Source of the DNA: Citreimonas salinaria
GTDB lineage: Bacteria > Pseudomonadota > Alphaproteobacteria > Rhodobacterales > Rhodobacteraceae
Length of the DNA stretch: 64,000 bases
Assembly (NCBI RefSeq): GCF_900107235.1
Contig: NZ_FNPF01000012.1
Coordinates: 1 to 64,000 of the forward strand
Direction of reading: 5' to 3'
This document shows positions 24,409 to 32,435 of the stretch, in pieces (positions within the stretch are counted from its first letter, which is position 1; each line of letters opens with the position of its first letter). The notes below the pieces were generated by a model that made no database searches, was not told the DNA's origin, and saw nothing but the letters and a program-made list of their open reading frames with translations. Both the position numbers and the translations under genes were made by a program.

Positions 24409-24897
24409 ATGATACTGGTGGAACGACTGCTCGGGATGCTCGTGCGCCTAGCCGCCGGGCTGGGGGTCGCCTCCTTGCTGGCGCTCATGGTGTTGACGGT
24501 GGTGACGGTCGTGTTTCGCGCGATCGGGATCGCCTTTCCCGGCACCTACGTGCTGGCGGAGCTGCTGCTGATCCCCACCGTGTCCTTCGGCCTGGCCTAC
24601 GCGGCCTGGGACGGCGCGCATACAAAGGTTGAACTTCTGATCCAGATGTTCCGCCCCCGGCTGGCGCAAATGTCGGCAGGGATTACGCTGTTGCTGGGCA
24701 CCGGCTTCTGGGGCTTCGTCGCTTGGGCCGGGATCGAGGAGGCGCTGCGCCGCGGGCGGCAGGGCGAGAAGACACCGCTGCTGGACATCTCGGTCGCACC
24801 TTTCCGCTGGATCATGGTCGCCGCGATCTGCCTTCTGATCGCGATCTGCGTGTTCCGCGCGCTGCAGCTCATCACCGGCAAGGAGGCGCGGGAATGA
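24409..24897 (+). CDS. TRAP transporter small permease (DctQ type), system 3
   Basis: A 162-residue DctQ-type subunit with four membrane spans: residues about 10-40, 50-65, 85-105 and 130-150. It includes VVFRAIGIAFPGTYVLAEL, close to the family pattern. The ATG follows GAAGGAAACGCGG. It overlaps the DctM gene by ATGA. Confidence 0.87.
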   Translation: MILVERLLGMLVRLAAGLGVASLLALMVLTVVTVVFRAIGIAFPGTYVLAELLLIPTVSFGLAYAAWDGAHTKVELLIQMFRPRLAQMSAGITLLLGTGFWGFVAWAGIEEALRRGRQGEKTPLLDISVAPFRWIMVAAICLLIAICVFRALQLITGKEARE

Positions 24898-26189
24898 CCC
24901 CCGTCCTCGCAGGAATCGTGGGCATCGCGATCATGTTCCTGATGCTCGCCTTCGGGATGCCGATCGGCTTTGCGATGGGTCTGGTGGGAGCCGTCGGCTT
25001 CGGCCTTCTCATCAGCTTTCACGCGGCGGTCATCAAGGTCGGTGTCATCGCCTTCGACCTTGCCACGAACTACGCCATCGGCACGGTGCCGCTGTTCCTC
25101 TTCATGGCGCACGTGCTGTTCGCAAGCGGCATCGGGCAGGATCTGTACGACTTCGCGGCCCGGATGCTGGGGCACCGTCGCGGCGGGCTTGCCATGGCCA
25201 CCGTCGGCGCCTCGGCCGGCTTCGCTTCAGTCAACGCCTCGTCGCTCGCCACGACGGCGACGATGGGTCTCGTGGCGTTGCCCGAGATGCGCAAGCACGG
25301 CTATTCGCTGTCGCTCGCGTCGGGATCGGTCGCGGCGGGCGGAACGATCGGAAGCCTCATCCCGCCCTCGGGCATGTTCATCATCTACGGCATTCTGACC
25401 GAGACCTCGATCGGCGACATGTTCGCGGCGGGGATCATTCCGGGCATCCTGCTTGCGCTCTTCTACATGGTCGTGATCGGCCTACGCTGTCGGCTCGATC
25501 CCGCGGCGGGACCCGCGGGGCCACGCTACAGTTGGAGCGAGCGGTTGTCCGGGCTCAGGCGAACGGTCGACGTCATCGTGCTGTTCGTGTTCGTGATGGG
25601 CGGCATCCTGTGGGGCTGGTTCACGCCGACCGAGGCCGGTGCGATGGGAGCCTTCGGCGCGCTCGTCATCGCGGGCGCGCGCAGGCGGCTCAGCCTGGAG
25701 TCTCTCAAGCTGGCCGTCTTCGATACGCTGCGCACCACCGGCATGATCTTCGGGATCCTGTTCGGTGCCTTGGTCTTCAACGCATTCGTCACGGTCACGA
25801 CGATCCCGCTCAACCTCGTCGGCTGGGTATCGCAGGTCGCATTGCCGCCGCTCGCGGTGCTCCTCATCATCCTGTTGCTCTACTTCTTTCTCGGCATGAT
25901 CCTCGACGCGTCCGCAATGATGACGCTGACCGTTCCGCTGTTCTTCCCGCTCGTGACCGGATTGGGATACGACGCGGTGCTTTTCGGCGTGCTCGTGGTG
26001 CGCATGACGGAGATCGCGCTCATTACGCCGCCGGTAGGCATGAATGTCTACGTCCTCGCCGGCGTGGCGCGGGACATACCATTGCCTACGATCTTTCGGG
26101 GCACGGCACCCTTCGTGGTCGCGGACGTCCTGCACGTCGCGCTGCTTCTGGCGGTTCCGGCGCTGGTGTTGTGGCTGCCGAACCTGTGA
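24894..26189 (+). CDS. TRAP transporter large permease (DctM type), system 3
   Basis: A 431-residue DctM permease with the usual 12 or more spans, GGTIGSLIPPSGMFIIYG near residue 145 and ALITPPVGMNVYVLAG near 375. It is the last gene of the eight-gene operon. A strong hairpin at 26200-26235 follows its stop and separates it from the convergent hydroxycinnamate genes. Confidence 0.9.
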   Translation: MTPVLAGIVGIAIMFLMLAFGMPIGFAMGLVGAVGFGLLISFHAAVIKVGVIAFDLATNYAIGTVPLFLFMAHVLFASGIGQDLYDFAARMLGHRRGGLAMATVGASAGFASVNASSLATTATMGLVALPEMRKHGYSLSLASGSVAAGGTIGSLIPPSGMFIIYGILTETSIGDMFAAGIIPGILLALFYMVVIGLRCRLDPAAGPAGPRYSWSERLSGLRRTVDVIVLFVFVMGGILWGWFTPTEAGAMGAFGALVIAGARRRLSLESLKLAVFDTLRTTGMIFGILFGALVFNAFVTVTTIPLNLVGWVSQVALPPLAVLLIILLLYFFLGMILDASAMMTLTVPLFFPLVTGLGYDAVLFGVLVVRMTEIALITPPVGMNVYVLAGVARDIPLPTIFRGTAPFVVADVLHVALLLAVPALVLWLPNL

Positions 26190-26199
26190 GCCAGCCTGC

Positions 26200-26235
26200 T
26201 TCGACCGGGCGGCACGGAGCCGCGACCCGGTCGAA
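26200..26235. terminator. hairpin between convergent operons
   Basis: TTCGACCGGG pairs with CCCGGTCGAA ten bases for ten, and the loop contains a further CGGC/GCCG pair. It begins 11 bases after the DctM stop. No T tract follows on either strand, so a terminator role, possibly bidirectional, is inferred from position. Confidence 0.5.
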
Positions 26236-26351
26236 ACAACGCGTTCACAGGAGCAATGGTCGGAATTGGTCCGTCCATCGCCTCGTGAATATTGCGGTAT
26301 CGTTCGTCATCAGCGCGTTCGTTGAGATCGCGGGGACGCGGTTGCCGGCTG

Positions 26352-27101
26352 TCAGCGCGGCTGCATCCGGATGCCGCCGTCGAGGCGGATTGTCTCGGCG
26401 TTCAGATATCCGGTCTCGATGCAGAAGCGCACCGCGCGGGCATATTCGTCGGGATCGCCGAGGCGCGCGGGGTTCGGAACCTGCGCGCCGAGGCTCTGCT
26501 GTGCGTCGTCGGGCAATCCGGCCAGCAGGGGGGTGCGAAAGATGCCGGGAGCCAGGGTGTTGACCCTGATGCCGGTTTTGGCCAGTTCGCGGGCCACGGG
26601 TAGGGTCATGGCGACGATCCCGCCCTTCGAGGCAGCATAGGCCGCCTGACCGATCTGCCCGTCGAAGGCGGCGACCGAGGCGGTGTTGACGATCGTGCCG
26701 CGCTGGTTGTCCGCGTCCGGCTCGTTCGCCTGCATCCGGTGCGCGGCCAGGCGCATGACGTTGAACGTGCCGATCAGGTTGACGCGGATCGCGGTCTCGA
26801 ATGCCTCGAGCGGTTGCGGCCCGTCGCGCCCGACCATGCGGGCCGCGGGGCCGATCCCGGCGCAGTTCACGCAGATGCGCAGGTTCTCGGCCGCATCGAC
26901 GGCCGCCTGCGCGTCCGCCTCGCTCGCGACGTCCCCGACCGAGGCCACGCCGCCGATCTCGTCCGCCACGGCGCGGGCGGCGTCGCCGTCACGGTCGAAG
27001 ACCACGACCCGGGCGCCGGCCGCGGCCAGCATTCGTGCCGTCGCGGCCCCGAGACCCGATCCGCCACCGGTGACCAGAGCGCCTGAACCTTCGATCTTCA
27101 T
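26352..27101 (-). CDS. SDR, probable 3-hydroxy-3-arylpropionyl-CoA dehydrogenase (CouN-like role)
   Basis: A 249-residue SDR with TGGGSGLGAATARML near residue 12, CVNCAGIG near 85 and catalytic AAYAASKGG near 155. It resembles 3-hydroxyacyl-CoA dehydrogenases of the HSD10 type. Its ATG overlaps the stop of the CoA-ligase gene (ATGA), so the two are co-translated. In the Rhodococcus hydroxycinnamate pathway (CouL, CouM, CouN, CouO), a dehydrogenase oxidises the 3-hydroxyacyl-CoA before hydrolytic cleavage, and the set of genes here matches that scheme. The specific role is inference from neighbours. Confidence 0.82.
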   Translation of the reverse strand: MKIEGSGALVTGGGSGLGAATARMLAAAGARVVVFDRDGDAARAVADEIGGVASVGDVASEADAQAAVDAAENLRICVNCAGIGPAARMVGRDGPQPLEAFETAIRVNLIGTFNVMRLAAHRMQANEPDADNQRGTIVNTASVAAFDGQIGQAAYAASKGGIVAMTLPVARELAKTGIRVNTLAPGIFRTPLLAGLPDDAQQSLGAQVPNPARLGDPDEYARAVRFCIETGYLNAETIRLDGGIRMQPR

Positions 27102-28945
27102 GCCTGAACTCCCTCGGCCGGTGTGATTACATCCTCGCGGTCCTCGTAGACTGCGCTCGCCAGGTCCGCGCGGTGGGCGAGCACGGCGCGCTGATTGACC
27201 GAGCCCTTGTCGGTGACCTCGCCCCGTTCCAGGCTGAGCGGTTCGGTCAGCACCAGCGCGCGGGTGACGCGGGTGGCCGATCCCGTCGCTTGGGCGGCGT
27301 GCTCGGCCAGCCGCTGACGCAGGGCGGCGACGACCTTCGGATGGCGGGGCAGGGCGTCCCGGGGGGCGTCGGGCGCGATGTCCTGCAACGCATCGAGGTT
27401 GGGCACCAGCAGGGCGCCCAGCGTCTCCTGATTCTCGCCCACGATGACCGCGTCCGTCACGAGACCCGCCATCTGGTCGACCAGTTGCACGCGCAACGGG
27501 CCGACGGCGACCCAGGTGCCGGTGCGCAGCTTGAAGTTCTCGGCGATGCGCCCGTCGAAGAAGAAGCCCGCCGCCGGGTTGCCGTGTTCGGCGAAGCGCA
27601 GCGCGTCGCCCAGCTTGTAGAAGCCGTCTTCGTCGAAGGCTTTTTTGGTCAGGTCGGGCGCACGCCAGTAGCCCGGCGTCACGTTCGGCCCCTTCAGTCG
27701 CGCCTCGAACTTGTCGCCGTGGGGGACGAGCTTCAGCGTAACACCCCTGGCGGGAATGCCGACATTGCCCGGCCCCTCTTGTGGTTCGGTGCAGTAGAGC
27801 GCGAAGGGCGCGGTTTCCGTCGAGCCGAGGCCGGTGGTCATGAGGATGCGGTGCCCCACCGTTTCGACGGCCAGTTCCTCGAGCCGGCGCCAGGTATGGG
27901 TGGCCATGCCGGCACCGGCATACATGATCAATTCGAGGTCGCGGAAGAATGTCTCGCGCAGCTGGGTGTCGCGTTCCATCTGCTGGACCAGCGCCTCGAA
28001 TCCCGCCGGCACGTTGAAATACCAGGTGGGTGAGATCTCGCGCAGGTTGCGCACCGTTTCGCCGATGGCCTTGGGCGACGGCTTGCCGCCGTCGATATAG
28101 TAGGTTCCGCCGTTCCACAGGACGACGTTGAACGCCTTGTTCCCGCTGGCGGTGTGGCTCCACGGCGCCCAGTCGACAAGGACCGGCGGCGTGTCGGCCA
28201 TGTAGGCGTAGCAGTCGAGGATCATGGCTTGGTTGGAGCAGAGCATCCGGTTGGTCTGGATCACCGCCTTTGGACTGCCCGTGGTGCCGGAGGTGAAGAG
28301 GAACTTTGCAACCGTGTCGGGACCGACCGCCTGGTGGGCGCGGTCCACGTCCGGGCCGGGCTCGGTCGCGCAAAGCTCGCCCCACGTATGGATGTCGCGG
28401 CCGGGCAGGGTGCCGGTCAGGGCGATCACGGCCACGTCGTCGCCGAGCGCCGCCTCGATGGCCGGGGCGAACGCGTTTGCATCGTCGACGAAGACGGCGC
28501 CCGGCGTAATCTGCTCCACGATCGAGGTCAGCTTGCCGAAATCCGAGGCGATCAGCGAATAGGCCGGCGAAACGGCCGCCGTGGGTATGCCGACATACTG
28601 GCCGGCCAGCGCGATCAGCGCGTGCTCGATGGACTTTTCCGACAGGATCGCCAGAGGACGCTCGGCCGACAGGTTCTTGCGCAGAAGCCAGGCGCCGATG
28701 CGGCGCACGATGTCCCGCATCTCGCCGTAGCTGACGCGCCGCCAACCGTCGCCGTCGCGCTCGGCCATCCACGTCCGGTCGGGGGCGCGCTTGGCCCAGT
28801 GGTCGATCTTGTCGGTCAGCCGGTCGGGGTAGTGCCCTAGCGGGTCGCGCCGCCAGATCAGCCAACTGCCATCCTCGCGCTCCTCCCAGTCGAGGTCGGG
28901 ATTCCAGACCTTCACCTCGCGCAAGCGCTGTCCACCGTCTATCAC
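27098..28945 (-). CDS. feruloyl-CoA synthetase-type acyl-CoA ligase
   Basis: A 615-residue ANL ligase of the long feruloyl-CoA synthetase branch. YPDRLTDKIDHWAKRAPDRTWMAER at residues 39-63 is characteristic, the P-loop SGTTGSPK is at 219-226, TTGLGSTETAPF lies near 385, and the C-terminal part ends without the short Lys tail of classical acetyl-CoA synthetases. It should convert ferulate, p-coumarate or a related acid to the CoA thioester. It is the first gene of a two-gene minus-strand unit with the SDR. It is divergent from the crotonase, MarR, amidohydrolase, pobA genes, with a palindrome at 28973-28986 between. Confidence 0.85.
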   Translation of the reverse strand: MIDGGQRLREVKVWNPDLDWEEREDGSWLIWRRDPLGHYPDRLTDKIDHWAKRAPDRTWMAERDGDGWRRVSYGEMRDIVRRIGAWLLRKNLSAERPLAILSEKSIEHALIALAGQYVGIPTAAVSPAYSLIASDFGKLTSIVEQITPGAVFVDDANAFAPAIEAALGDDVAVIALTGTLPGRDIHTWGELCATEPGPDVDRAHQAVGPDTVAKFLFTSGTTGSPKAVIQTNRMLCSNQAMILDCYAYMADTPPVLVDWAPWSHTASGNKAFNVVLWNGGTYYIDGGKPSPKAIGETVRNLREISPTWYFNVPAGFEALVQQMERDTQLRETFFRDLELIMYAGAGMATHTWRRLEELAVETVGHRILMTTGLGSTETAPFALYCTEPQEGPGNVGIPARGVTLKLVPHGDKFEARLKGPNVTPGYWRAPDLTKKAFDEDGFYKLGDALRFAEHGNPAAGFFFDGRIAENFKLRTGTWVAVGPLRVQLVDQMAGLVTDAVIVGENQETLGALLVPNLDALQDIAPDAPRDALPRHPKVVAALRQRLAEHAAQATGSATRVTRALVLTEPLSLERGEVTDKGSVNQRAVLAHRADLASAVYEDREDVITPAEGVQA

Positions 28946-28972
28946 CGGCTCCCCCCTTCGATCTCATAAACT

Positions 28973-28986
28973 GTTTACAAGGAAAC
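28973..28986. promoter_or_regulatory. candidate MarR operator GTTT-N6-AAAC
   Basis: GTTTACAAGGAAAC is an imperfect palindrome in the 87-base region between the divergent ligase (start 28945) and crotonase (start 29033) genes. It has the same GTTT-N6-AAAC form as 6969-6982. The MarR paralogues next to the two sites (29812 and 6352) have almost the same recognition helix. Confidence 0.5.
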
Positions 28987-29032
28987 ATTCTGCTCGTACA
29001 AAATCAAGGATGAAGATGAGAAGAGGCTAGGA

Positions 29033-29815
29033 ATGGGCGAAATCGGCGAAGTGCTGCGTGTCGAGTCCGACGGAGATGTCGCGATCCTGACCCTGAACCG
29101 TCCCGAGAAGCGCAACGCACTAAGCGACGCGCTGATCGACGCGCTGGCAAACGCCGTCGAGGCCGCGCAGCGAAGCAGCCGGGCAATCGTGATCTGCGGG
29201 GCCGGCGACCATTTCAGCGCGGGGCTAGATCTGGCCGAACACGCGGGGCGCAGCGCGATCGAGGGAGTCCACCATTCGCGTCGCTGGCACGCGATCTTCG
29301 ACCGCATGGAGCAAGGGCCGATCCCGGTCTTCTCGGCTCTGCACGGCGCGGTGGTCGGCGGCGGGCTCGAGCTTGCCGCCGCGACCCATGTGCGCGTGGC
29401 CGACGAAGGCGCGTTCTTCGCCCTGCCCGAAGGCACCCGCGGCATCTTCGTGGGCGGCGGCGGTTCGGTGCGTGTCGCGCGCCTGATGGGTGTGGCGCGG
29501 ATGACCGACATGATGCTGACCGGCCGATCCGTCGGTGCAGCGCAGGCCGAGGCGTGGAACCTGTGCCAGTATGTCGTGCCCGCGGGCGAGGCGCGCGCGA
29601 AGGCCGTCGAGCTGGCGAAGAAGGCGGCTGGCAATGCGGAGATGTCGAACTATGCCATCCTGAACGCCCTGCCTCGCATCTCCGACATGTCTCGCGGCGA
29701 CGGGCTTTTCGTGGAAAGTTTCGTCTCGGCCATGACGGCGACCTCGCCCGAGGCCGAAGAGCGCCTGCGCGCCTTCCTCGACAAGCGCGCCGCAAAGGTG
29801 GGGCGGCCGCAATGA
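29033..29815 (+). CDS. crotonase-family enoyl-CoA hydratase (hydroxycinnamoyl-CoA hydratase role)
   Basis: A 260-residue crotonase: AILTLNRPEKRNALS near residue 15, oxyanion-hole HFSAGLDL near 61 and GAVVGGGLELAAATHVRVAD near 105, and the catalytic-loop glutamate in ALPEGTRG near 130. It would hydrate a cinnamoyl-CoA-type substrate. It starts a plus-strand unit with MarR, amidohydrolase and probably pobA. ATGA overlaps link the first three genes. Because an SDR and an amidohydrolase are present, a beta-oxidation-like route is more likely than the retro-aldol route of classical feruloyl-CoA hydratase/lyase. Confidence 0.85.
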   Translation: MGEIGEVLRVESDGDVAILTLNRPEKRNALSDALIDALANAVEAAQRSSRAIVICGAGDHFSAGLDLAEHAGRSAIEGVHHSRRWHAIFDRMEQGPIPVFSALHGAVVGGGLELAAATHVRVADEGAFFALPEGTRGIFVGGGGSVRVARLMGVARMTDMMLTGRSVGAAQAEAWNLCQYVVPAGEARAKAVELAKKAAGNAEMSNYAILNALPRISDMSRGDGLFVESFVSAMTATSPEAEERLRAFLDKRAAKVGRPQ

Positions 29816-30297
29816 GCCAGGCCGAAACCGCAGAGCTGACCGCGTCGGACGAGGTCGAGGCCATCGACCTGGGCAATATCGGGCGGTCGCTGGGGTTCCT
29901 GCTGCGGCTGAGCCAGGTCGAGGTCTTCGGGATGTTCTACAGGGCGCTCTCGCGCCACGAGATGAAGCCGGGCGAGTTCTCGATCCTCTATGTCATTCAT
30001 CTGAACCCCGGCGTCCGCCAGGGTGCTTTGGCCGAGCGGCTCATGGTCAAACGCGCGCAGATGACCAAGCTGATCCGCGTCCTGGAAGGGCGTGGACTGG
30101 TCGCGCGCACCATCCCCCCGGACAACCGCCGGATCGTGCATCTGCACCTGACCGAAGACGGCAGGCGCTTCGTGTCCGAGAACGAGCGCGCGTTCCTGGG
30201 CTACGTCAATCAGGAGACGGACCGGCTGACGCCCTCCGAGGCGGACCAGTTGACCCGTCTCCTTCGCAAATTCATCGGACTGGAAGGAACGCCATGA
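29812..30297 (+). CDS. MarR-family regulator of the hydroxycinnamate module (CouR/HcaR-like)
   Basis: A 161-residue MarR protein, a paralogue of 6352-6837, with helix-turn-helix KRAQMTKLIRVLEGRG and a wing with DNRRIVHLHLTEDG. CouR of Rhodopseudomonas/Rhodococcus and HcaR of Agrobacterium are MarR repressors of hydroxycinnamate genes released by hydroxycinnamoyl-CoA, and the gene context here is the same. It overlaps both neighbours by ATGA, so it is made together with the enzymes, which suggests autoregulation at 28973-28986. Confidence 0.86.
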   Translation: MSQAETAELTASDEVEAIDLGNIGRSLGFLLRLSQVEVFGMFYRALSRHEMKPGEFSILYVIHLNPGVRQGALAERLMVKRAQMTKLIRVLEGRGLVARTIPPDNRRIVHLHLTEDGRRFVSENERAFLGYVNQETDRLTPSEADQLTRLLRKFIGLEGTP

Positions 30298-31169
30298 ACA
30301 TCGACGATCTTGTCGCCATCGACATCCATACCCATGCCGAGGAACCCTGCTGCAGTCCTCGCGTGGACGGCTACGACGAATTTCAGGCCGGGCTGGCGAA
30401 GTACTTCAAGAACCCCGCTGGCGCGCAGGGCATGCTGCCCACTGTGCAGGAAACGGCCGCCTATTACCGCGAACGCAAGATTGGTGCGGTGATCTTCCCC
30501 GTCGATTCAGAGCGCGAGACTGGATTTCGCCGCTATGAAAACGAGGACGTGGCGCGGATCGCGGCCGAGAATTCCGACATCCTGATCCCCTTCGCCTCTA
30601 TCGATCCCGCCAAGGGCCGCAAGGGCGCGCGCGAGGCGCGGCGGCTGGTGCGCGAATTCGGCGTCCGGGGCTTCAAGTTCCATCCCACGATGCAGGGCTT
30701 CTATCCCAACGACCGCTCTGCCTACCCGCTCTACGAGGCCATCGCCGAGGAAGGTGCCATCACGCTCTTCCATACCGGCCAGACCGGCGTCGGCGCGGGG
30801 ATGCGCGGCGGCATGAACATGCGGCTGAAGTACTCGAACCCGATGTACCTCGACGACGTGGCGGCCGACTTCCCGGACATGCCGATCATCGCTGCCCACC
30901 CCGCCTTTCCCTGGCAGGAAGAGGCGCTGGCGGTCGCGACCCACAAGCCGAACGTGTATATCGATCTTTCGGGCTGGTCGCCGAAGTACTTTCCGGAAAT
31001 CCTGGTCAAGTACACCAACAGCCTGCTGAAGCATAAGATGCTGTTCGGTTCGGACTGGCCCGCGATCACGCCGGACCGCTGGCTGTCGGATTTCGAGAAG
31101 ATCGCCATCAAGGACGAGGTCCGTCCCTTGGTGCTGAAGGAGAATGCGCGGCGCTTGCTGCAGCTCTGA
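30294..31169 (+). CDS. amidohydrolase-2 family protein (CouO-like role)
   Basis: A 291-residue metal-dependent hydrolase of the ACMSD-like amidohydrolase family. Metal-binding H12 and H14 are in AIDIHTHAEEP, further candidate ligands are in TLFHTGQ and IAAHPAF, and the conserved Asp is in LFGSDWP near residue 260. In Rhodococcus CouO, an enzyme of this family hydrolyses the 3-keto-3-arylpropionyl-CoA to release the benzoate. The surrounding ligase, crotonase and SDR complete the same route, and pobA next door would use 4-hydroxybenzoate. The start overlaps the MarR stop. Confidence 0.82.
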   Translation: MNIDDLVAIDIHTHAEEPCCSPRVDGYDEFQAGLAKYFKNPAGAQGMLPTVQETAAYYRERKIGAVIFPVDSERETGFRRYENEDVARIAAENSDILIPFASIDPAKGRKGAREARRLVREFGVRGFKFHPTMQGFYPNDRSAYPLYEAIAEEGAITLFHTGQTGVGAGMRGGMNMRLKYSNPMYLDDVAADFPDMPIIAAHPAFPWQEEALAVATHKPNVYIDLSGWSPKYFPEILVKYTNSLLKHKMLFGSDWPAITPDRWLSDFEKIAIKDEVRPLVLKENARRLLQL

Positions 31170-31205
31170 ACCTGCTTCGCGCGTGCGCGTACCCTGGCAA
31201 ATGTG

Positions 31206-31235
31206 GGCCGAGGAATGCTCAAACGGGCCTCGGCC
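31206..31235 (+). promoter_or_regulatory. stem-loop upstream of pobA
   Basis: GGCCGAGG and CCTCGGCC pair across a 14-base loop in the 99-base gap between the amidohydrolase and pobA genes. It may attenuate readthrough into pobA or end the upstream transcript. There is no T run. Confidence 0.35.
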
Positions 31236-31268
31236 GGCTGGATCACCCGATGAACGAGAGAGGAAGAG

Positions 31269-32435
31269 ATGCGTACGAGTGTCGTGATCATCGGCGGCGG
31301 TCCGGCTGGGCTCATGCTGTCGCAACTGCTGAACCGGGCGGGCATTTCGACCGTGGTGCTGGAACGGCGCAGCCGTGACTATGTGCTGTCGCGCATCCGC
31401 GCCGGCGTTCTCGAACATGGCACGGTGGAAATGATGCATCGCGCCGGCATCGCAGACAGGATGAAACGCGAGGGTCATCCCCATGCCGGCTGCTACCTGT
31501 CGACGGAACACGGCAAGTTTCGCGTGGATTTCGATCAGCTGTGCGGCCAGAGCGTCATGGTCTACGGCCAGACCGAGGTGACGCAGGATCTCTACGCCGG
31601 TCAGGACGCGCTCGGGGCGACTGTGGTCCACGAGGCCCTCGAGGTCACGCCGCACGACATCGACGGTGACCCGTACGTCACTTACGTGAAGGACGGCGAG
31701 ACCCGCCGGATCGATTGCGACTTCATCGCCGGGTGTGACGGGTTCCACGGCGTCTCGCGCAAGGCAATCCCCGCCGCCAAGAAGCATGAACTGGAAAGGG
31801 TGTATCCCTTCGGCTGGCTGGGCATCCTGTCGCGCACCGCACCGGCGGCGGACGAATTGATCTACGCCAACCACCCGCGCGGCTTCGCGCTCGCCTCGAT
31901 GCGTAACCCGCAACTGTCGCGCTACTATATCCAGGTGCCGCTGGACGACAGCCCCGACAAGTGGTCCGACGACGCCTTCTGGGCGGAGCTGAAGCGCCGC
32001 CTACCGGAAGACGTGGCCGATAGCACGGAGACCGGACCCTCCATCGAGAAGTCCCTCGCGCCCCTGCGCAGCTATGTCTGCGCGCCAATGCGGTTCGGCA
32101 AGATGTTCCTTGCCGGCGACGCGGCCCATATCGTGCCACCCACCGGCGCCAAGGGACTGAACCTGGCCATGTCGGACGTGCACTACCTCAGCGAGGGGCT
32201 GATCGCGCATTACAAGCGAGGTGATAGTGGCGGCCTCGATGGCTATTCAGACCGCGCCCTGACGCGCGTGTGGCGGGCTATCCGGTTCTCTTGGTGGATG
32301 ACGTCGATCCTGCACCGTTTCCCTGAGCAGGACGATTTCGACCAGAAGATGCAGGAGATGGAACTCGAAAACCTGCGCGAACTCGACGCCGCGCGGCAGG
32401 CGATGGCGCTGAACTATGTCGGCCTGCCCTTTTGA
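31269..32435 (+). CDS. pobA: 4-hydroxybenzoate 3-monooxygenase
   Basis: A 388-residue flavoprotein hydroxylase, close to the usual 390-394 for PobA. FAD-binding IIGGGPAGLMLSQLL is at residues 7-21, RSRDYVLSRIRAGVLE at 36-51, DGFHGVSRKAIP near 158, and the second FAD motif AGDAAHIVPPTGAKGLN near 280. It converts 4-hydroxybenzoate to protocatechuate with NAD(P)H and O2. The start follows GAGAGAGGAAGAG. It lies directly after the hydroxycinnamate genes, so p-coumarate-derived 4-hydroxybenzoate is the obvious substrate. No protocatechuate ring-cleavage genes are in the window. Confidence 0.93.
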   Translation: MRTSVVIIGGGPAGLMLSQLLNRAGISTVVLERRSRDYVLSRIRAGVLEHGTVEMMHRAGIADRMKREGHPHAGCYLSTEHGKFRVDFDQLCGQSVMVYGQTEVTQDLYAGQDALGATVVHEALEVTPHDIDGDPYVTYVKDGETRRIDCDFIAGCDGFHGVSRKAIPAAKKHELERVYPFGWLGILSRTAPAADELIYANHPRGFALASMRNPQLSRYYIQVPLDDSPDKWSDDAFWAELKRRLPEDVADSTETGPSIEKSLAPLRSYVCAPMRFGKMFLAGDAAHIVPPTGAKGLNLAMSDVHYLSEGLIAHYKRGDSGGLDGYSDRALTRVWRAIRFSWWMTSILHRFPEQDDFDQKMQEMELENLRELDAARQAMALNYVGLPF

